Below are positions 13,375-22,335 of a DNA stretch of 33,032 nucleotides, in pieces. The notes beneath the pieces are model-generated. The model saw only the letters and a program-made list of their open reading frames with translations. It had not been told where the DNA came from and made no database searches. The position numbers and the translations under genes were made by a program. The first letter of the stretch is position 1, and every line of letters starts with the position of its first letter. Origin of the DNA: an uncultured Clostridia bacterium (GTDB lineage: Bacteria; Bacillota; Clostridia; Oscillospirales; CAG-272); contig CAJGCD010000009.1 of the NCBI GenBank assembly GCA_904501715.1, positions 1-33,032 of the forward strand, in the 5' to 3' direction.

Positions 13375-13430
13375 CTCGCGTTATTTACAGGTGTTGAAAA
13401 ATTCTACCGAAAAAGGAGCGTATATACATT

Positions 13431-14234
13431 ATGAAAAATTTTGACATATCAAATCTACGCCTTTCCTCCATATCCGACGTAAGACGAGTCAATCACGGCA
13501 AGGAGACTGAGGTAAGCACCACCGCTTCCCACTGCGCTCTTGTCATAAGAAAGAGCGGCTCGTCCATATATACGGTTGGCAAGTCCTCGTATACCGCGGA
13601 CTCGGACACCCTTCTCTTTATCGCCAAGGGAACAAAATACTCTATGTCTGTCGAAAAGAGCGGAGAGTGCACAGTTGTGGAGTTTGATATAACCGACGAA
13701 CAGCTCGGGAAGGAATTTCCCGACGGCTCTGTATGTGAATATATGACCGCGGGAGACAAGAGCATACTCAAGCAGGCAAAGAGCCTTATGCAGTATTACG
13801 GACTCCGAGGACCCGCTTATAACTCAAAATGCCTCTCCGAGCTCTACTCACTCATCACTCAGATATCAACCATCCACGCGTACAATCATTCCCTTGCGGG
13901 TAAATACGGTCTTATTCACGCGTCGGTCAAGTTTATCGAGGCAAACTACGCCCGTCAGGACCTTTATACGCCAATGCTTGCCGAGCTTTCGGATATTGGA
14001 GAGACCTATTACAGAAGCATCTTTCTTGCCGTATTCAATATGCCCCCCGCCCGCTACATACAGCTCTATCGTGTAGGAAAGGCAAAGGAGCTTCTTCTTA
14101 ACAGCAATCAAAGCATCGAGGAGATAGCCGTTGCGGTAGGCTTTGCCAACGCATCATATTTCTGCAAGGTGTTTAAAAATCTTACGGGCAACACCCCCTC
14201 CGAGTTCGCGCACAAGTGCCGCTCTCTGGGTTAA
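13431..14234 (+). CDS. AraC-family transcriptional regulator
   Basis: The 267-residue protein has an N-terminal cupin-like sensor domain (about 15-115) in which small molecules are normally bound, and a C-terminal AraC DNA-binding domain (about 160-265) with two helix-turn-helix units. The second unit is clear: IEEIAVAVGFANASYFCKVF followed by TGNTPSEF. The first is divergent (MLAELSDIGETYYRSIF). Its target and ligand are unknown; no sugar-use operon adjoins it. The next gene, ymdB, starts 24 bases after its stop, so they may be co-transcribed. The upstream transcript begins with a stem-loop. Confidence 0.92.
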   Translation: MKNFDISNLRLSSISDVRRVNHGKETEVSTTASHCALVIRKSGSSIYTVGKSSYTADSDTLLFIAKGTKYSMSVEKSGECTVVEFDITDEQLGKEFPDGSVCEYMTAGDKSILKQAKSLMQYYGLRGPAYNSKCLSELYSLITQISTIHAYNHSLAGKYGLIHASVKFIEANYARQDLYTPMLAELSDIGETYYRSIFLAVFNMPPARYIQLYRVGKAKELLLNSNQSIEEIAVAVGFANASYFCKVFKNLTGNTPSEFAHKCRSLG

Positions 14235-14258
14235 TACAGTATATAGAAAGCTCAATAT

Positions 14259-15029
14259 ATGAAAATTCTCGCAATAGGAGACGTTGTGGGCAAAAATGCC
14301 CTCGAATATCTCGGTAAGACACTATGGAAAAAAAGAGAGGAGCTCGGCGTTGACTTTACGGTAGTCAACGGAGAGAACGCCTCGGATATATACGGAATAA
14401 GCAAGGCTGACGCCGAGCTTTTGCTATCCTCGGGGGCAGACCTTATAACTCTTGGAAATCACGCCTTCAGCAGACGGGATATATTTGATATGCTGAGTGA
14501 CTCCGAGTGCATAATCCGCCCCGCCAACTATCCGCCCTTAGCTCCCGGCGGAGGATATACGATACTTAACGTGTGCGGCTGGCGCATCCTCGGAATAAAT
14601 ATTATGGGCACGGCGCTTATGGAATCCCTTGCCTGCCCCTTTGCTACCGTGGACAGAATTCTTGAGCGTGAGAAGGGCAATTACGATTTTGCCGTAATGG
14701 ATATACACGCCGAGTCCACCTCGGAAAAAATAGCCTTGGGAAGATATTTCGACGGACGGATATCGGTAATGTTCGGCACTCACACCCACGTTTCCACGGC
14801 GGACGAGCAGATACTTCCCTTGGGCAGCGGATATATAACCGACATAGGTATGACGGGTCCCAAGAATAGCATTATAGGCTCTGACACAAAGACAGTGCTT
14901 GACCGTATGCGCACCAAGATATCCTGCCGTTTGACGGTGGGAGATGGCGATACGGAGGCGTCAGGCGCGCTTTTCGACCTTGATACCGACACAAAGAAGG
15001 TCAGAAGCGTCTGTCGGGTAAGATTTTAA
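14259..15029 (+). CDS. ymdB: YmdB-family metallophosphoesterase
   Basis: The 256-residue protein matches the YmdB family (TIGR00282-like), with bimetal ligands in GDVVG (Asp8), VNGENAS (Glu39, Asn40), LGNHAF (Asn67, His68), MDIHAE, and FGTHTHVSTAD, and the family block YITDIGMTGP. In Bacillus subtilis YmdB is a 2',3'-cyclic nucleotide phosphodiesterase that affects biofilm and sporulation-linked gene expression. The gene is often next to rny (RNase Y); here the neighbour behind it is mrnC, 15 bases downstream, another RNA-processing gene. Confidence 0.95.
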   Translation: MKILAIGDVVGKNALEYLGKTLWKKREELGVDFTVVNGENASDIYGISKADAELLLSSGADLITLGNHAFSRRDIFDMLSDSECIIRPANYPPLAPGGGYTILNVCGWRILGINIMGTALMESLACPFATVDRILEREKGNYDFAVMDIHAESTSEKIALGRYFDGRISVMFGTHTHVSTADEQILPLGSGYITDIGMTGPKNSIIGSDTKTVLDRMRTKISCRLTVGDGDTEASGALFDLDTDTKKVRSVCRVRF

Positions 15030-15044
15030 CCTAAGGAGGAGCTT

Positions 15045-15431
15045 ATGGATAATCATCTTAATACCTACTCCACCGCTTCCCTTGCATATCTCGGGGACTG
15101 CGCTCTTGAAATCTGCGTACGAAGCTATCTTGTCTGCGAGGCTGGTCTATCATCCTCAGCAAAGCTCAATAAAGCCGCTCTTGATTTCGTAAGGGCGTCA
15201 AAGCAAGCCGAGGCGATGAAAAACATTGTCCCCCTTCTTACAGAGGAGGAGGACGGAGTATTCCACCGAGGAAGAAATATGGGTCACTCCAGCACGCCCA
15301 AATCGGCAACGGTTGCCGAATACCGAAACGCCACGGGAATGGAAGCTCTGTTCGGATGGCTCTATCTTGCGGGCAGGCAAGACAGAATAAACGAGCTTTT
15401 CCGCATAGCCTACAAGCTCGATCAAAAATAA
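15045..15431 (+). CDS. mrnC: Mini-ribonuclease III
   Basis: The 128-residue protein is a bare RNase III catalytic domain without a dsRNA-binding domain, as in Mini-III, which trims 23S rRNA ends in Firmicutes. The signature AYLGDCALEICVR holds Asp18 and Glu22. The second acidic site is in GMEALFGWLYL (Glu100), and RGRNMGHSSTPKSATVAEYR is the typical RNA-contact block. AAGGAGGAGC precedes the ATG. It is sandwiched between ymdB and a cyclophilin gene with short gaps, consistent with one transcript ending at 16004. Confidence 0.95.
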   Translation: MDNHLNTYSTASLAYLGDCALEICVRSYLVCEAGLSSSAKLNKAALDFVRASKQAEAMKNIVPLLTEEEDGVFHRGRNMGHSSTPKSATVAEYRNATGMEALFGWLYLAGRQDRINELFRIAYKLDQK

Positions 15432-15454
15432 AAATATTAAAGAGGAAAACGAAA

Positions 15455-15961
15455 ATGACAAATCCTATCATCAAGATCACAGTTAAGGATATGGGCACTA
15501 TGACAGCCGAGCTCTATCCCGAGAAAGCTCCCAAAACGGTAGCGAACTTTATAAAGCTCATTGAAGAAGGCTTTTTTGAGGGACTTATCTTCCACCGAGT
15601 TATCAAGGGCTTTATGATACAGGGCGGGGGCTACACCGAGGAAATGGAGCATAAGGAAACCGACTCTATCAAGGGAGAGTTCAAAGCAAACGGCTTTATG
15701 CAAAACGACCTGAAGCACACCAGAGGAGTCCTCTCTATGGCGCGCACCAGCGACCCCGATTCCGCATCGTCCCAGTTCTTCGTAATGCATCAGGATGCGC
15801 CTCACCTTGACGCGCAGTACGCAGGCTTTGGAAAACTGACCGACGGCTTTGACGTTCTCGACGCTATCGCGTCCACAAGAACCGGCAGCTACGGCTGGTA
15901 TATGCAGGACGTCCCCAAGACCCCCATCGTTATCGAAAAGATGGAAGTTGTAAGTAAATAA
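15455..15961 (+). CDS. Cyclophilin-type peptidyl-prolyl cis-trans isomerase
   Basis: The protein (168 residues from the chosen start) is a cytosolic cyclophilin: no signal peptide, with the catalytic FHRVIKGFMIQGG block (His47, Arg48), SMART-like SMARTSDPDSASSQFFV and the closing GFGKLTDGFDVLDAI. It speeds proline isomerisation during protein folding. Start chosen at ATG 15455, preceded by AGAGGAAAAC; the frame is open upstream but overlaps mrnC. The MrnC stop lies 23 bases before. A strong bidirectional terminator follows directly. Confidence 0.95.
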   Translation: MTNPIIKITVKDMGTMTAELYPEKAPKTVANFIKLIEEGFFEGLIFHRVIKGFMIQGGGYTEEMEHKETDSIKGEFKANGFMQNDLKHTRGVLSMARTSDPDSASSQFFVMHQDAPHLDAQYAGFGKLTDGFDVLDAIASTRTGSYGWYMQDVPKTPIVIEKMEVVSK

Positions 15962-15962
15962 A

Positions 15963-16004
15963 AAATACCGATAGAGTATCCAAAAACTCTATCGGTATTT
16001 TTTT
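15963..16004. terminator. Bidirectional intrinsic terminator
   Basis: AAATACCGATAGAGT (15963-15977) pairs with ACTCTATCGGTATTT (15986-16000), an 8-nt loop between, with T7 at 15998-16004 and A-rich sequence on the left. It separates the convergent cyclophilin and HAD genes. Confidence 0.9.
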
Positions 16005-16005
16005 G

Positions 16006-16638
16006 TCATATTAACTCCGAAAAATCCTTTATATACCTATCGCACAGCGCCTTCATATCCTCGGAGTACTCGGCGGATGAGTCGTCATACACACCGTACA
16101 CTGTCATTCCCGCCGTCTTTGCAGTCTTGTCTGCACCTAAATTATCATCAATGAATATTACATCCTCTACGCGCTTCCCAATTCGTTCCGCTGCCATTTT
16201 GTAAATTTCGGGGTCTGCCTTGGTAGTTCCGAAATCATCACAGGACCATACGTTATCAAAGAGGTCGTATATACCCAACCTTTTTAGGCAGGGATCGAGC
16301 GAAGTGTGCGGACTCGCCGTCAGCACGTGTAGGTCGTTACCGCGCGCCTTGAGCTCTTGCAAGACCTCTATAACGTGCGGCTTTTCGCCTATATTGTAGG
16401 TGTACTCCTCGGTGCAGTATTTCACCATAGTCGCCATAAGCGACTTAACACTCTTTTTCACACCCATAGTGTCCACGAAATACTCCGCAGTACCGCGAAA
16501 TCCCAAAGGAGTTATTATCTTGATAATATCATCCCCGTACGAAACACTGTTTTCGTCAAGTATGCGCTTCATCACGGCGCCGTAGGTCGGCATGGAGTCC
16601 ACAAGCGTTCCGTCAAAATCAAACAAATAGGTACTCAT
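16006..16638 (-). CDS. HAD-family phosphatase (phosphoglycolate phosphatase-like)
   Basis: The protein (210 residues) has the HAD catalytic motif LFDFDGTLVDS (nucleophile Asp7, acid Asp9), a helical cap (about 16-80), motif II in LTASPHTS, the motif III Lys in KADPEIYK and motif IV acids in VIFIDDNLGADK. It should be a small-molecule phosphatase acting in the cytosol; the substrate cannot be told. Start moved to ATG 16638, where GAGGG lies seven bases upstream and the protein begins just before the first motif; the longer frame would overlap the preceding lipoprotein gene, whose stop is at 16640. The tight junction implies co-transcription. Confidence 0.88.
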   Translation of the reverse strand: MSTYLFDFDGTLVDSMPTYGAVMKRILDENSVSYGDDIIKIITPLGFRGTAEYFVDTMGVKKSVKSLMATMVKYCTEEYTYNIGEKPHVIEVLQELKARGNDLHVLTASPHTSLDPCLKRLGIYDLFDNVWSCDDFGTTKADPEIYKMAAERIGKRVEDVIFIDDNLGADKTAKTAGMTVYGVYDDSSAEYSEDMKALCDRYIKDFSELI

Positions 16639-16639
16639 T

Positions 16640-18130
16640 TTATCCCTCAAAAGTAATTTTATATACGTTACCCGAAACGTCAATATAATGAAGAGCTCCG
16701 TCAAGAACGTATACCACCTCTGGCTCGGTCTTAAGCCCCATGCCGTAGAGGTCTACCTTTCCCCAAAGCTTACCGCTTGCGATATCCGCAATTTTTATAG
16801 CCGCTCTGTTTGTAGCGTCATTGGTAAAGCCCTCAAGAGAATATATCCTGCCTTCATCGTATGCGGCACCTTGGATATAATAAAAATACTCAGTCTCGAA
16901 GCTGTCGGTGATATTCTCAACTCTCAGCGTCACCTTCTTCACGCCCGTAGTGCTGTCAAGGACTCCCTCCTCAAGAGTAGGCAGGTCAAAGCCGAAAAAC
17001 CTCGTGGTCTTGCTCGCGTCTCGCATAGTAAAGACATACAGCCTATTATTATCGGTATCGACTGTGAAATTTCCAAAGGGTCTCGTATCACCGCCGGGAG
17101 ACGACCACTTTTCGGTATTGTCGGTAAAGCCCACCTTTATTATCTGCACCAGCTGACTTGAAAAGGTGCTTCCCTCTCTTACAATCCTATACACGTTGCA
17201 GGTGCCGTCCATGGCTCTGTCGGTTTTGTAGGTATTGTACACGTTACAGTACAGCAGCGGAAATTCGTCGCTCTCGGCATATTTGTAAGAGCCGAAGCAG
17301 ACCGAATTTGAATGAGGACTAAGCACTTCATTCTTATCAAGAACAAACTCGGATATATAACTGTACCCGTCTAAGGAATAGACCTTACACTCTCCCACAG
17401 AATTAAATGAGAACAGAAGGTCGCCGTATATAGCTCCGTCCTGTCTGCCATTAGCTATGGTAGCTATTTTCTCATAGCTCACACGCTTCTCCGTGTTTTC
17501 GCTTTCATATCCGCTGATATATACTTTAATATCGCTCAATGTAACGTCCTCCCCGAGCGTTATAGCAGCTCCGTCACTTCTTTTTACGGCAAATCTGACG
17601 TATACACTGTCAGAATTCCACACCAATATCTCCTCAGCCGTCACATCCCGTCCGTCAGCGAGCCATACGCCGCCTGCGGGCAAGGTGGGATAGGTGTTCG
17701 AGCCGTTGCCAAGATAGACCTTGTCCTCATCGTAGGCAAACCAAGTCAGACAATATCCGTTGCCCACGGTTATCGCTTCAATATCTGCCAGCGGTATGTA
17801 TTCATACGCGGCGAAGCGTGAGCTGTTGCTCATATCGGCGCCCGCTGCTCCGCTTATACTGCCTATCGCATATTCCAGCTCGTAGAGCTTGACCTCAACA
17901 GCAGGCTCCTCGGGCGCCTCAGGCTCTTGAGGCTCTTCCTCAGGCTTGGAGCCCTGCTCCGAATTTTCGGTATTTGAGCCCGAAGACTCGGTAACCTTAT
18001 TGTCGCTTTCCTTGGGCTGAGTTTGGGTCGTACCGCTCGTATGAGATGTCTGTGTGGCGTCCTCTGCCGAACTGCATGCACTCAAGAGCAAAGCTGTCGC
18101 AAGCAGAATACACAAAGCCATTTTTCTCAT
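16640..18130 (-). CDS. Lipoprotein of unknown function, possible beta-propeller
   Basis: The 496-residue protein begins with a lipoprotein signal peptide ending in LLLSAC (Cys19), then a Ser/Thr/Glu-rich linker (about 20-78) that would carry it through the wall. The folded part (80-496) is strand-rich and contains repeated units of the kind 'value, strand, turn, strand', for example NNRLYVFTMRDAS, AAYDEGRIYSLEG and GALHYIDVSGNVYKI, which suggests a beta-propeller. No enzyme motif was seen. GGGAG precedes the ATG. It lies between an organophosphate-type transporter and a HAD phosphatase on one strand, so it may bind or sense the same ligand; this is inference. Confidence 0.75.
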   Translation of the reverse strand: MRKMALCILLATALLLSACSSAEDATQTSHTSGTTQTQPKESDNKVTESSGSNTENSEQGSKPEEEPQEPEAPEEPAVEVKLYELEYAIGSISGAAGADMSNSSRFAAYEYIPLADIEAITVGNGYCLTWFAYDEDKVYLGNGSNTYPTLPAGGVWLADGRDVTAEEILVWNSDSVYVRFAVKRSDGAAITLGEDVTLSDIKVYISGYESENTEKRVSYEKIATIANGRQDGAIYGDLLFSFNSVGECKVYSLDGYSYISEFVLDKNEVLSPHSNSVCFGSYKYAESDEFPLLYCNVYNTYKTDRAMDGTCNVYRIVREGSTFSSQLVQIIKVGFTDNTEKWSSPGGDTRPFGNFTVDTDNNRLYVFTMRDASKTTRFFGFDLPTLEEGVLDSTTGVKKVTLRVENITDSFETEYFYYIQGAAYDEGRIYSLEGFTNDATNRAAIKIADIASGKLWGKVDLYGMGLKTEPEVVYVLDGALHYIDVSGNVYKITFEG

Positions 18131-18217
18131 TTTTATCTCCCTTCTTGTCCTGCCGTATCAAGCTTCTCCTCAACCCCATAGCTTTGGAGCACATCGGGTC
18201 TACGGGTATTTGCCTCA

Positions 18218-19525
18218 TTACCCGTTCATCTTCTTTTCAAGGTATCTCTCTTTTGTTATAAATTTTTTCACAAGCACGTAGATAGCCGCCATAAGCACGA
18301 TGAACATACAAACGCCGAACAAAAGCCCGAAAACTGTGTTCCAGCCTCCGCTTACGTCTGCCAAAAGTCCCAACCCGTAGGTGCTTATAGTGCTTCCCAC
18401 ATAGCAAAATCCGTTAAGAACGCCCGCGATCCTTCCCGAGTTTATCTTATCCTTCATAAACAGCGGGAATATACTGGTTATAAGGCTGTTGCAGGAGGCA
18501 ACAAGGAAGCATGCGATTGCAAATCCGACTATAGTGATAATAAACTGGTTAAGCGAAAGCGCCCCTATTACCAAAGCGATTATCGCACCCGATATTCCGA
18601 AAGCCAACGCGCACTGCAACACAAAATCGGGAATAAGCTTGTGTACCTTCACGGCAAAAAAATTGCCGAATACCGCTACCATAGGAAGAGCCAACGACAG
18701 TATTATGGAAATAGAATCGTCAAGCCCGTAATTTTCCTTAAGTATAGCGGGCATCCATGTCTTAAGTCCGTCATTTATAAGATTGACTGCTATGGCTACC
18801 ACCGCCAAGACAGCTATCATAAGCTTAATGACAGCGCCGCTCACGTCGTTCCCTTTTGCTTCCTTGGCGCTCTGCCGGGCTACCCTGTCCTCTTCCTCAT
18901 ATTCCTCGGAGGCAGCCTTGGCTCTCCTCACCACGCAGGGCAAAGCGAACAGCCATATAAAGGCTACCGCGGGCATGGCGATACCCGCAAATACAAACGC
19001 CATTTTGAATACGTCAAAGGTGGCAAACACTGCCGAAAGACCATATATCAACAGAGTTCCCGAGGCTACCGTAGTACCCATGACAACGGTTGCCCTTGCC
19101 ATATCGCGCTTTGACAGGGTCTCGGACAAAAGACGTACTACCGTTGCCCAGAGAACAGACAGTGCCGCCCCATTGATAAACCAAAGCCATTTTATTACGG
19201 TAAAGCTTGGAATTACGGCTACCAGCAGATTGATAACTCCTGAGGACATAAGACTCAGGAATATCATCCATTTTATATTGTATTTCTTGCAAAGAAATCC
19301 GTTAACGAACTGACCTACTCCGTACGAAAAGAACAGAAATGTAGAAACAAGTCCCGCATCCGCGTGGGATATGTTATAAAAATCCTCTATCTGAGTTATA
19401 TTTGCCGCATAATTTACCTTTCCCAGATAGGAGCACGAATACACCAGCCAACAAAGCCATATCAGTGATCTTACGGCTTTTCTGTTGTCCCTTTCATGCT
19501 TTGATATCACTGCAACACTGTTCAT
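18218..19525 (-). CDS. MFS transporter, organophosphate:phosphate antiporter-like
   Basis: The 435-residue protein has about 12 membrane helices in two halves split by a charged cytoplasmic loop (about 200-235, rich in Glu and Arg). The start of the first half, YSCSYLGKVNYAANITQI followed by ADAGLVSTFLFFSYGVGQFVNG, resembles the GlpT/UhpT group, which exchange glycerol-3-phosphate or hexose phosphates for phosphate. The substrate is not fixed by sequence. The ribosome binding site is weak (AGGCAAG). It starts 12 bases after the PMM-like HAD gene, so the two are probably one operon with the downstream lipoprotein. Confidence 0.85.
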   Translation of the reverse strand: MNSVAVISKHERDNRKAVRSLIWLCWLVYSCSYLGKVNYAANITQIEDFYNISHADAGLVSTFLFFSYGVGQFVNGFLCKKYNIKWMIFLSLMSSGVINLLVAVIPSFTVIKWLWFINGAALSVLWATVVRLLSETLSKRDMARATVVMGTTVASGTLLIYGLSAVFATFDVFKMAFVFAGIAMPAVAFIWLFALPCVVRRAKAASEEYEEEDRVARQSAKEAKGNDVSGAVIKLMIAVLAVVAIAVNLINDGLKTWMPAILKENYGLDDSISIILSLALPMVAVFGNFFAVKVHKLIPDFVLQCALAFGISGAIIALVIGALSLNQFIITIVGFAIACFLVASCNSLITSIFPLFMKDKINSGRIAGVLNGFCYVGSTISTYGLGLLADVSGGWNTVFGLLFGVCMFIVLMAAIYVLVKKFITKERYLEKKMNG

Positions 19526-19537
19526 TGTACTTGCCTA

Positions 19538-20242
19538 TCAAAGAATATCCTTCAGATCCTCACGAAGCTTGGTATAATCCTTGACCTCTACGTAATCCAT
19601 ACCGCCAAGACGAATGTGACTGTCTCCGCCTCCATCGCCAAAGTCGTCACCTACGTAAAGTATCTCGTCCTTCTCGTATCCGTTTTCTGCGGCGTATTTC
19701 ATAACAGCATCGTACTTGTTATACTGCTTGCCCGAGAAGTCAAAGGAGGAGGTTCCGCCTATAAATACCGTGTAATCCTTGAAAAGCTCAAGAACCTCGG
19801 GGTAAAGAACCTTTCTCTTTGCTCTTGTGGGATCGAATGCGAGCTTGTCGGCGATATCAGCCTTTGTTCCTATGAGGGGGAATGTCACCATTCCCGAAGC
19901 GTGGAACTCTATGCTCTCACCCTTGTACTCAGTATAGCCGTATTTCTCGCGCAGATACCCTACCTTCTCCAAGAAATATTCCTTGTCGGGATATGTAGTA
20001 TCCTCACGTATGATGGTAAACTTGCCGTCTATCATCTTGCTTTCCTGCATACCGTAGTTAGCAATGATGTCAATAGGATACTGATTCATCTGCTCGTAAA
20101 TTCTCGGCGCGTTTCCTGCGCCAACCATTATGACCTTATACTTTTTCTGGAGCTCGTCAAGAATCTGTCTGTTTTCTTCTCCGAGCTTGGAACGGTGCTG
20201 TGTAAGTGTTCCGTCAAGGTCAAAGCAAATAAGTTTTTTCAT
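19538..20242 (-). CDS. HAD-IIB hydrolase resembling eukaryotic-type phosphomannomutase
   Basis: The 234-residue protein has the HAD motif CFDLDGTLT (Asp8, Asp10), a type IIB cap, and segments close to the alpha-phosphomannomutase (PMM) branch: GKxxEFHASGMVTFPLIG-like strand pattern near 108-125, GGTSSFDFSGKQYNKYDAV, and a terminal GDDFGDGGGD. PMM interconverts mannose-6-phosphate and mannose-1-phosphate; a plain sugar phosphatase (Cof type) is the alternative. GAGG lies eight bases before the ATG. It is the first gene of a likely operon with the OPA-type transporter, the lipoprotein and a second HAD protein, which together suggest import and use of a sugar phosphate. Confidence 0.82.
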   Translation of the reverse strand: MKKLICFDLDGTLTQHRSKLGEENRQILDELQKKYKVIMVGAGNAPRIYEQMNQYPIDIIANYGMQESKMIDGKFTIIREDTTYPDKEYFLEKVGYLREKYGYTEYKGESIEFHASGMVTFPLIGTKADIADKLAFDPTRAKRKVLYPEVLELFKDYTVFIGGTSSFDFSGKQYNKYDAVMKYAAENGYEKDEILYVGDDFGDGGGDSHIRLGGMDYVEVKDYTKLREDLKDIL

Positions 20243-20371
20243 TTTTGTTTCCTCACAATTTCATATTTCTATACTTTATGTATTTTAATTTTTTAGAATT
20301 CAACGTCCTGCGTTGGAGTCACACCACCAAATATTATTGGTCATAAGTCTTAACATCTGTTATCTACTTTA

Positions 20372-21430
20372 TCACTCTTCAAATATATAGGTGTGCGAAG
20401 ATATTCCGGGTGTCACTCTCGATGCCGTATCCGCACTAAAGCTATCAAGGTCAGGCTCTACCCCAAACACCCAACCACAACGGCTTCCCTCTATTGTAAG
20501 CTTATTTCCCTCTACGGTGATATTAGCCGAAAGCGGAGAATCGAAAAACCACGTATTACTTCCCTGCCTCAGGCTGTTGTAATCCATGTGTTCTTTGGAT
20601 ATTTCCCTTCCGTCGGCGTCATAATCCGTAAATTCAAAGCCCTGTCCGTCCTCGTAGTGAAAATCCTTTTTAACCTTCCAAGCTCCGCTGAGCACCGTGT
20701 TTACGTCAAAATACACGACTCCATTGCGAACCATAAACGCGTCGGTATGCCTATGTCCGTTTATGCACATTATGACCGTTCCGGGTCTTCTTTGGTTAAC
20801 TGCGTCTATAATTTTTTCAACAGCTCTAGATTCGTACACCCTCGCATCCATCAAAGAGATAAGAGGCGCGTGGGAAAGAAGTATGCATCGCTTACCCAAC
20901 TCGGCGGCATCAGACAACACCTCGCGAAGCCACTCTATCTGACGGGGATTTAGACTGTGAGGATACATATTACATCCGGGAAGACCTGCAGAACCGGGAG
21001 CTCCCCAGCTTCCCTCTCTGTTATGCTCCCAATCGTTCATCTCGGGATTAAAGGAATAGTTGGTATCCAAGGCAACAAAACGAAAATCATCCGTATCAAA
21101 CCAATAATATCCGATGCTGCCGTCCTCTATTCCGTGTCCCCAATTTACCTCTCTGTTTGTCAGCAGAGGCGTTACCAGCTCCATGGTGTTTCCCATAGTT
21201 TCAAGCTCGTGATTTCCGTACACGTTATATACGGGGAACCCGTAGCGGTTATTCAGAAATGCGCTCACTATTTCGGGAGAGCCGCGAAAATCATTGCAAA
21301 AGTCACCCAAGCACAGAACAGCTTCGGCACCGTGCGCATGTGCTCTGTCAAATATCGTATTAAGATTTGAGACTGTCTGAGCATACATTCTCTTTTTGTA
21401 GTGAAGATCAGCAAAAACAGTAAATTTCAT
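20372..21430 (-). CDS. Calcineurin-like metallophosphoesterase
   Basis: The 352-residue protein has the metallophosphoesterase signature in order: FADLH (Asp8, His10), LGDFCND, YGNHE (72-75), SHAPL, and INGHRHTDAF. After the catalytic domain (about 1-250) comes a roughly 100-residue beta-rich tail (SANITVEGNKLTIEGS). There is no signal peptide, so it should be cytosolic. The substrate is unknown; similar proteins act on phosphodiesters or phosphoproteins. It has its own promoter (21462-21490) in the 68-bp gap behind the MBL gene. No obvious terminator precedes 20243; the 129-bp gap there holds only a short CAACG/CGTTG inverted repeat. Confidence 0.88.
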   Translation of the reverse strand: MKFTVFADLHYKKRMYAQTVSNLNTIFDRAHAHGAEAVLCLGDFCNDFRGSPEIVSAFLNNRYGFPVYNVYGNHELETMGNTMELVTPLLTNREVNWGHGIEDGSIGYYWFDTDDFRFVALDTNYSFNPEMNDWEHNREGSWGAPGSAGLPGCNMYPHSLNPRQIEWLREVLSDAAELGKRCILLSHAPLISLMDARVYESRAVEKIIDAVNQRRPGTVIMCINGHRHTDAFMVRNGVVYFDVNTVLSGAWKVKKDFHYEDGQGFEFTDYDADGREISKEHMDYNSLRQGSNTWFFDSPLSANITVEGNKLTIEGSRCGWVFGVEPDLDSFSADTASRVTPGISSHTYIFEE

Positions 21431-21461
21431 AAGTTTCTTCTCTCTTTGTTCAATATGTTAC

Positions 21462-21490
21462 ATTTTAACATAAATTGACAAATTTATCAA
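21462..21490 (-). promoter_or_regulatory. Sigma-A promoter of the metallophosphoesterase
   Basis: On the minus strand: TTGATA (21490-21485), 17-bp spacer, TAAAAT (21467-21462) preceded by TGT. Confidence 0.55.
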
Positions 21491-21498
21491 TATAAAAT

Positions 21499-22335
21499 TC
21501 AAAATTCAACCTTGCATCCATCAAAGGATACCTTACAACCGATCTTCGAGGCTCTCACTTCCAGATACTCGTGCAAAGCGTTTCCATTGTGCGAAAAATG
21601 ATTTACGAAAAGAAGAGCTTTTTTGTCAACCGCACCCATAGTCTTTAGCCTGTCAATTACGCGTTCAACGTTGTCAAAGCCCATATGACTGTCGGTTTCT
21701 TTAGACGGAAGAAAGGCATTGGTACAATCAAATGATGCAAAATCAAAGCGAATGCCCTTATCTTTGATATAATCAAACACCTCGTCGTAAAAATATCCCG
21801 TATCGTGAGCGTAAAGCAAACACTTGCCGTCCCTTTCTACAGTATATATCACCGCACTGCGAGAAAAGTCGTGCCGAGCCCTCATAGCAATTATTTTATA
21901 CCCGTTTATTTCCATAGGCTCGTAAAGAGAAGCCCTCTTGAGCCTTATCCCTTTTTTAACATCGTCATCCGCTTTTTCAAGAGTTCTCGAGCAATCATCA
22001 AAAACACTGTCGGGACAGATAACGTCAAGAAACTCCTCCGCCATATCGTGAGCGTACCAAGACCCCCTAAGGCAAAGGTCGTGAGGAAAATAATGGTCCG
22101 AATGCCCGTGTGTAATAAGTAGCGTCTTTATCTTATCTCCGCGCACTCTGTAGCGTTGAAAATAAGACATAGTATCCGGAGGGAGGTCAATCAATAGGTC
22201 GTCACCGATAAGCGCCTGTGATCTTCCCCTTATATTTTTACCCCCAAGCTCTCTGGCTCTAATACAATATTTGCAGCTACAAAACAATCCCGGAAAGCCC
22301 TCGGAAGCCGCAGTTCCAAAAAAGGTTATTTTCAT
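21499..22335 (-). CDS. PhnP-like metallo-beta-lactamase-fold hydrolase
   Basis: The 278-residue protein opens with FFGTAASEGFPGLFCSCKYC, giving Cys19, Cys21 and Cys24, then a basic RGRSQALI strand. That is the structural-zinc pattern of PhnP, a phosphodiesterase of the phosphonate pathway. The MBL motif THGHSDH (His76, His78, Asp80, His81) and later FVNHFSHNG and YAHDTGYF supply the dinuclear site. No phosphonate-lyase genes are nearby, so it more likely acts on another cyclic or linear phosphodiester. Its ATG overlaps the stop of the EamA gene by 4 bases (ATGA), so translation is coupled. Confidence 0.88.
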   Translation of the reverse strand: MKITFFGTAASEGFPGLFCSCKYCIRARELGGKNIRGRSQALIGDDLLIDLPPDTMSYFQRYRVRGDKIKTLLITHGHSDHYFPHDLCLRGSWYAHDMAEEFLDVICPDSVFDDCSRTLEKADDDVKKGIRLKRASLYEPMEINGYKIIAMRARHDFSRSAVIYTVERDGKCLLYAHDTGYFYDEVFDYIKDKGIRFDFASFDCTNAFLPSKETDSHMGFDNVERVIDRLKTMGAVDKKALLFVNHFSHNGNALHEYLEVRASKIGCKVSFDGCKVEF

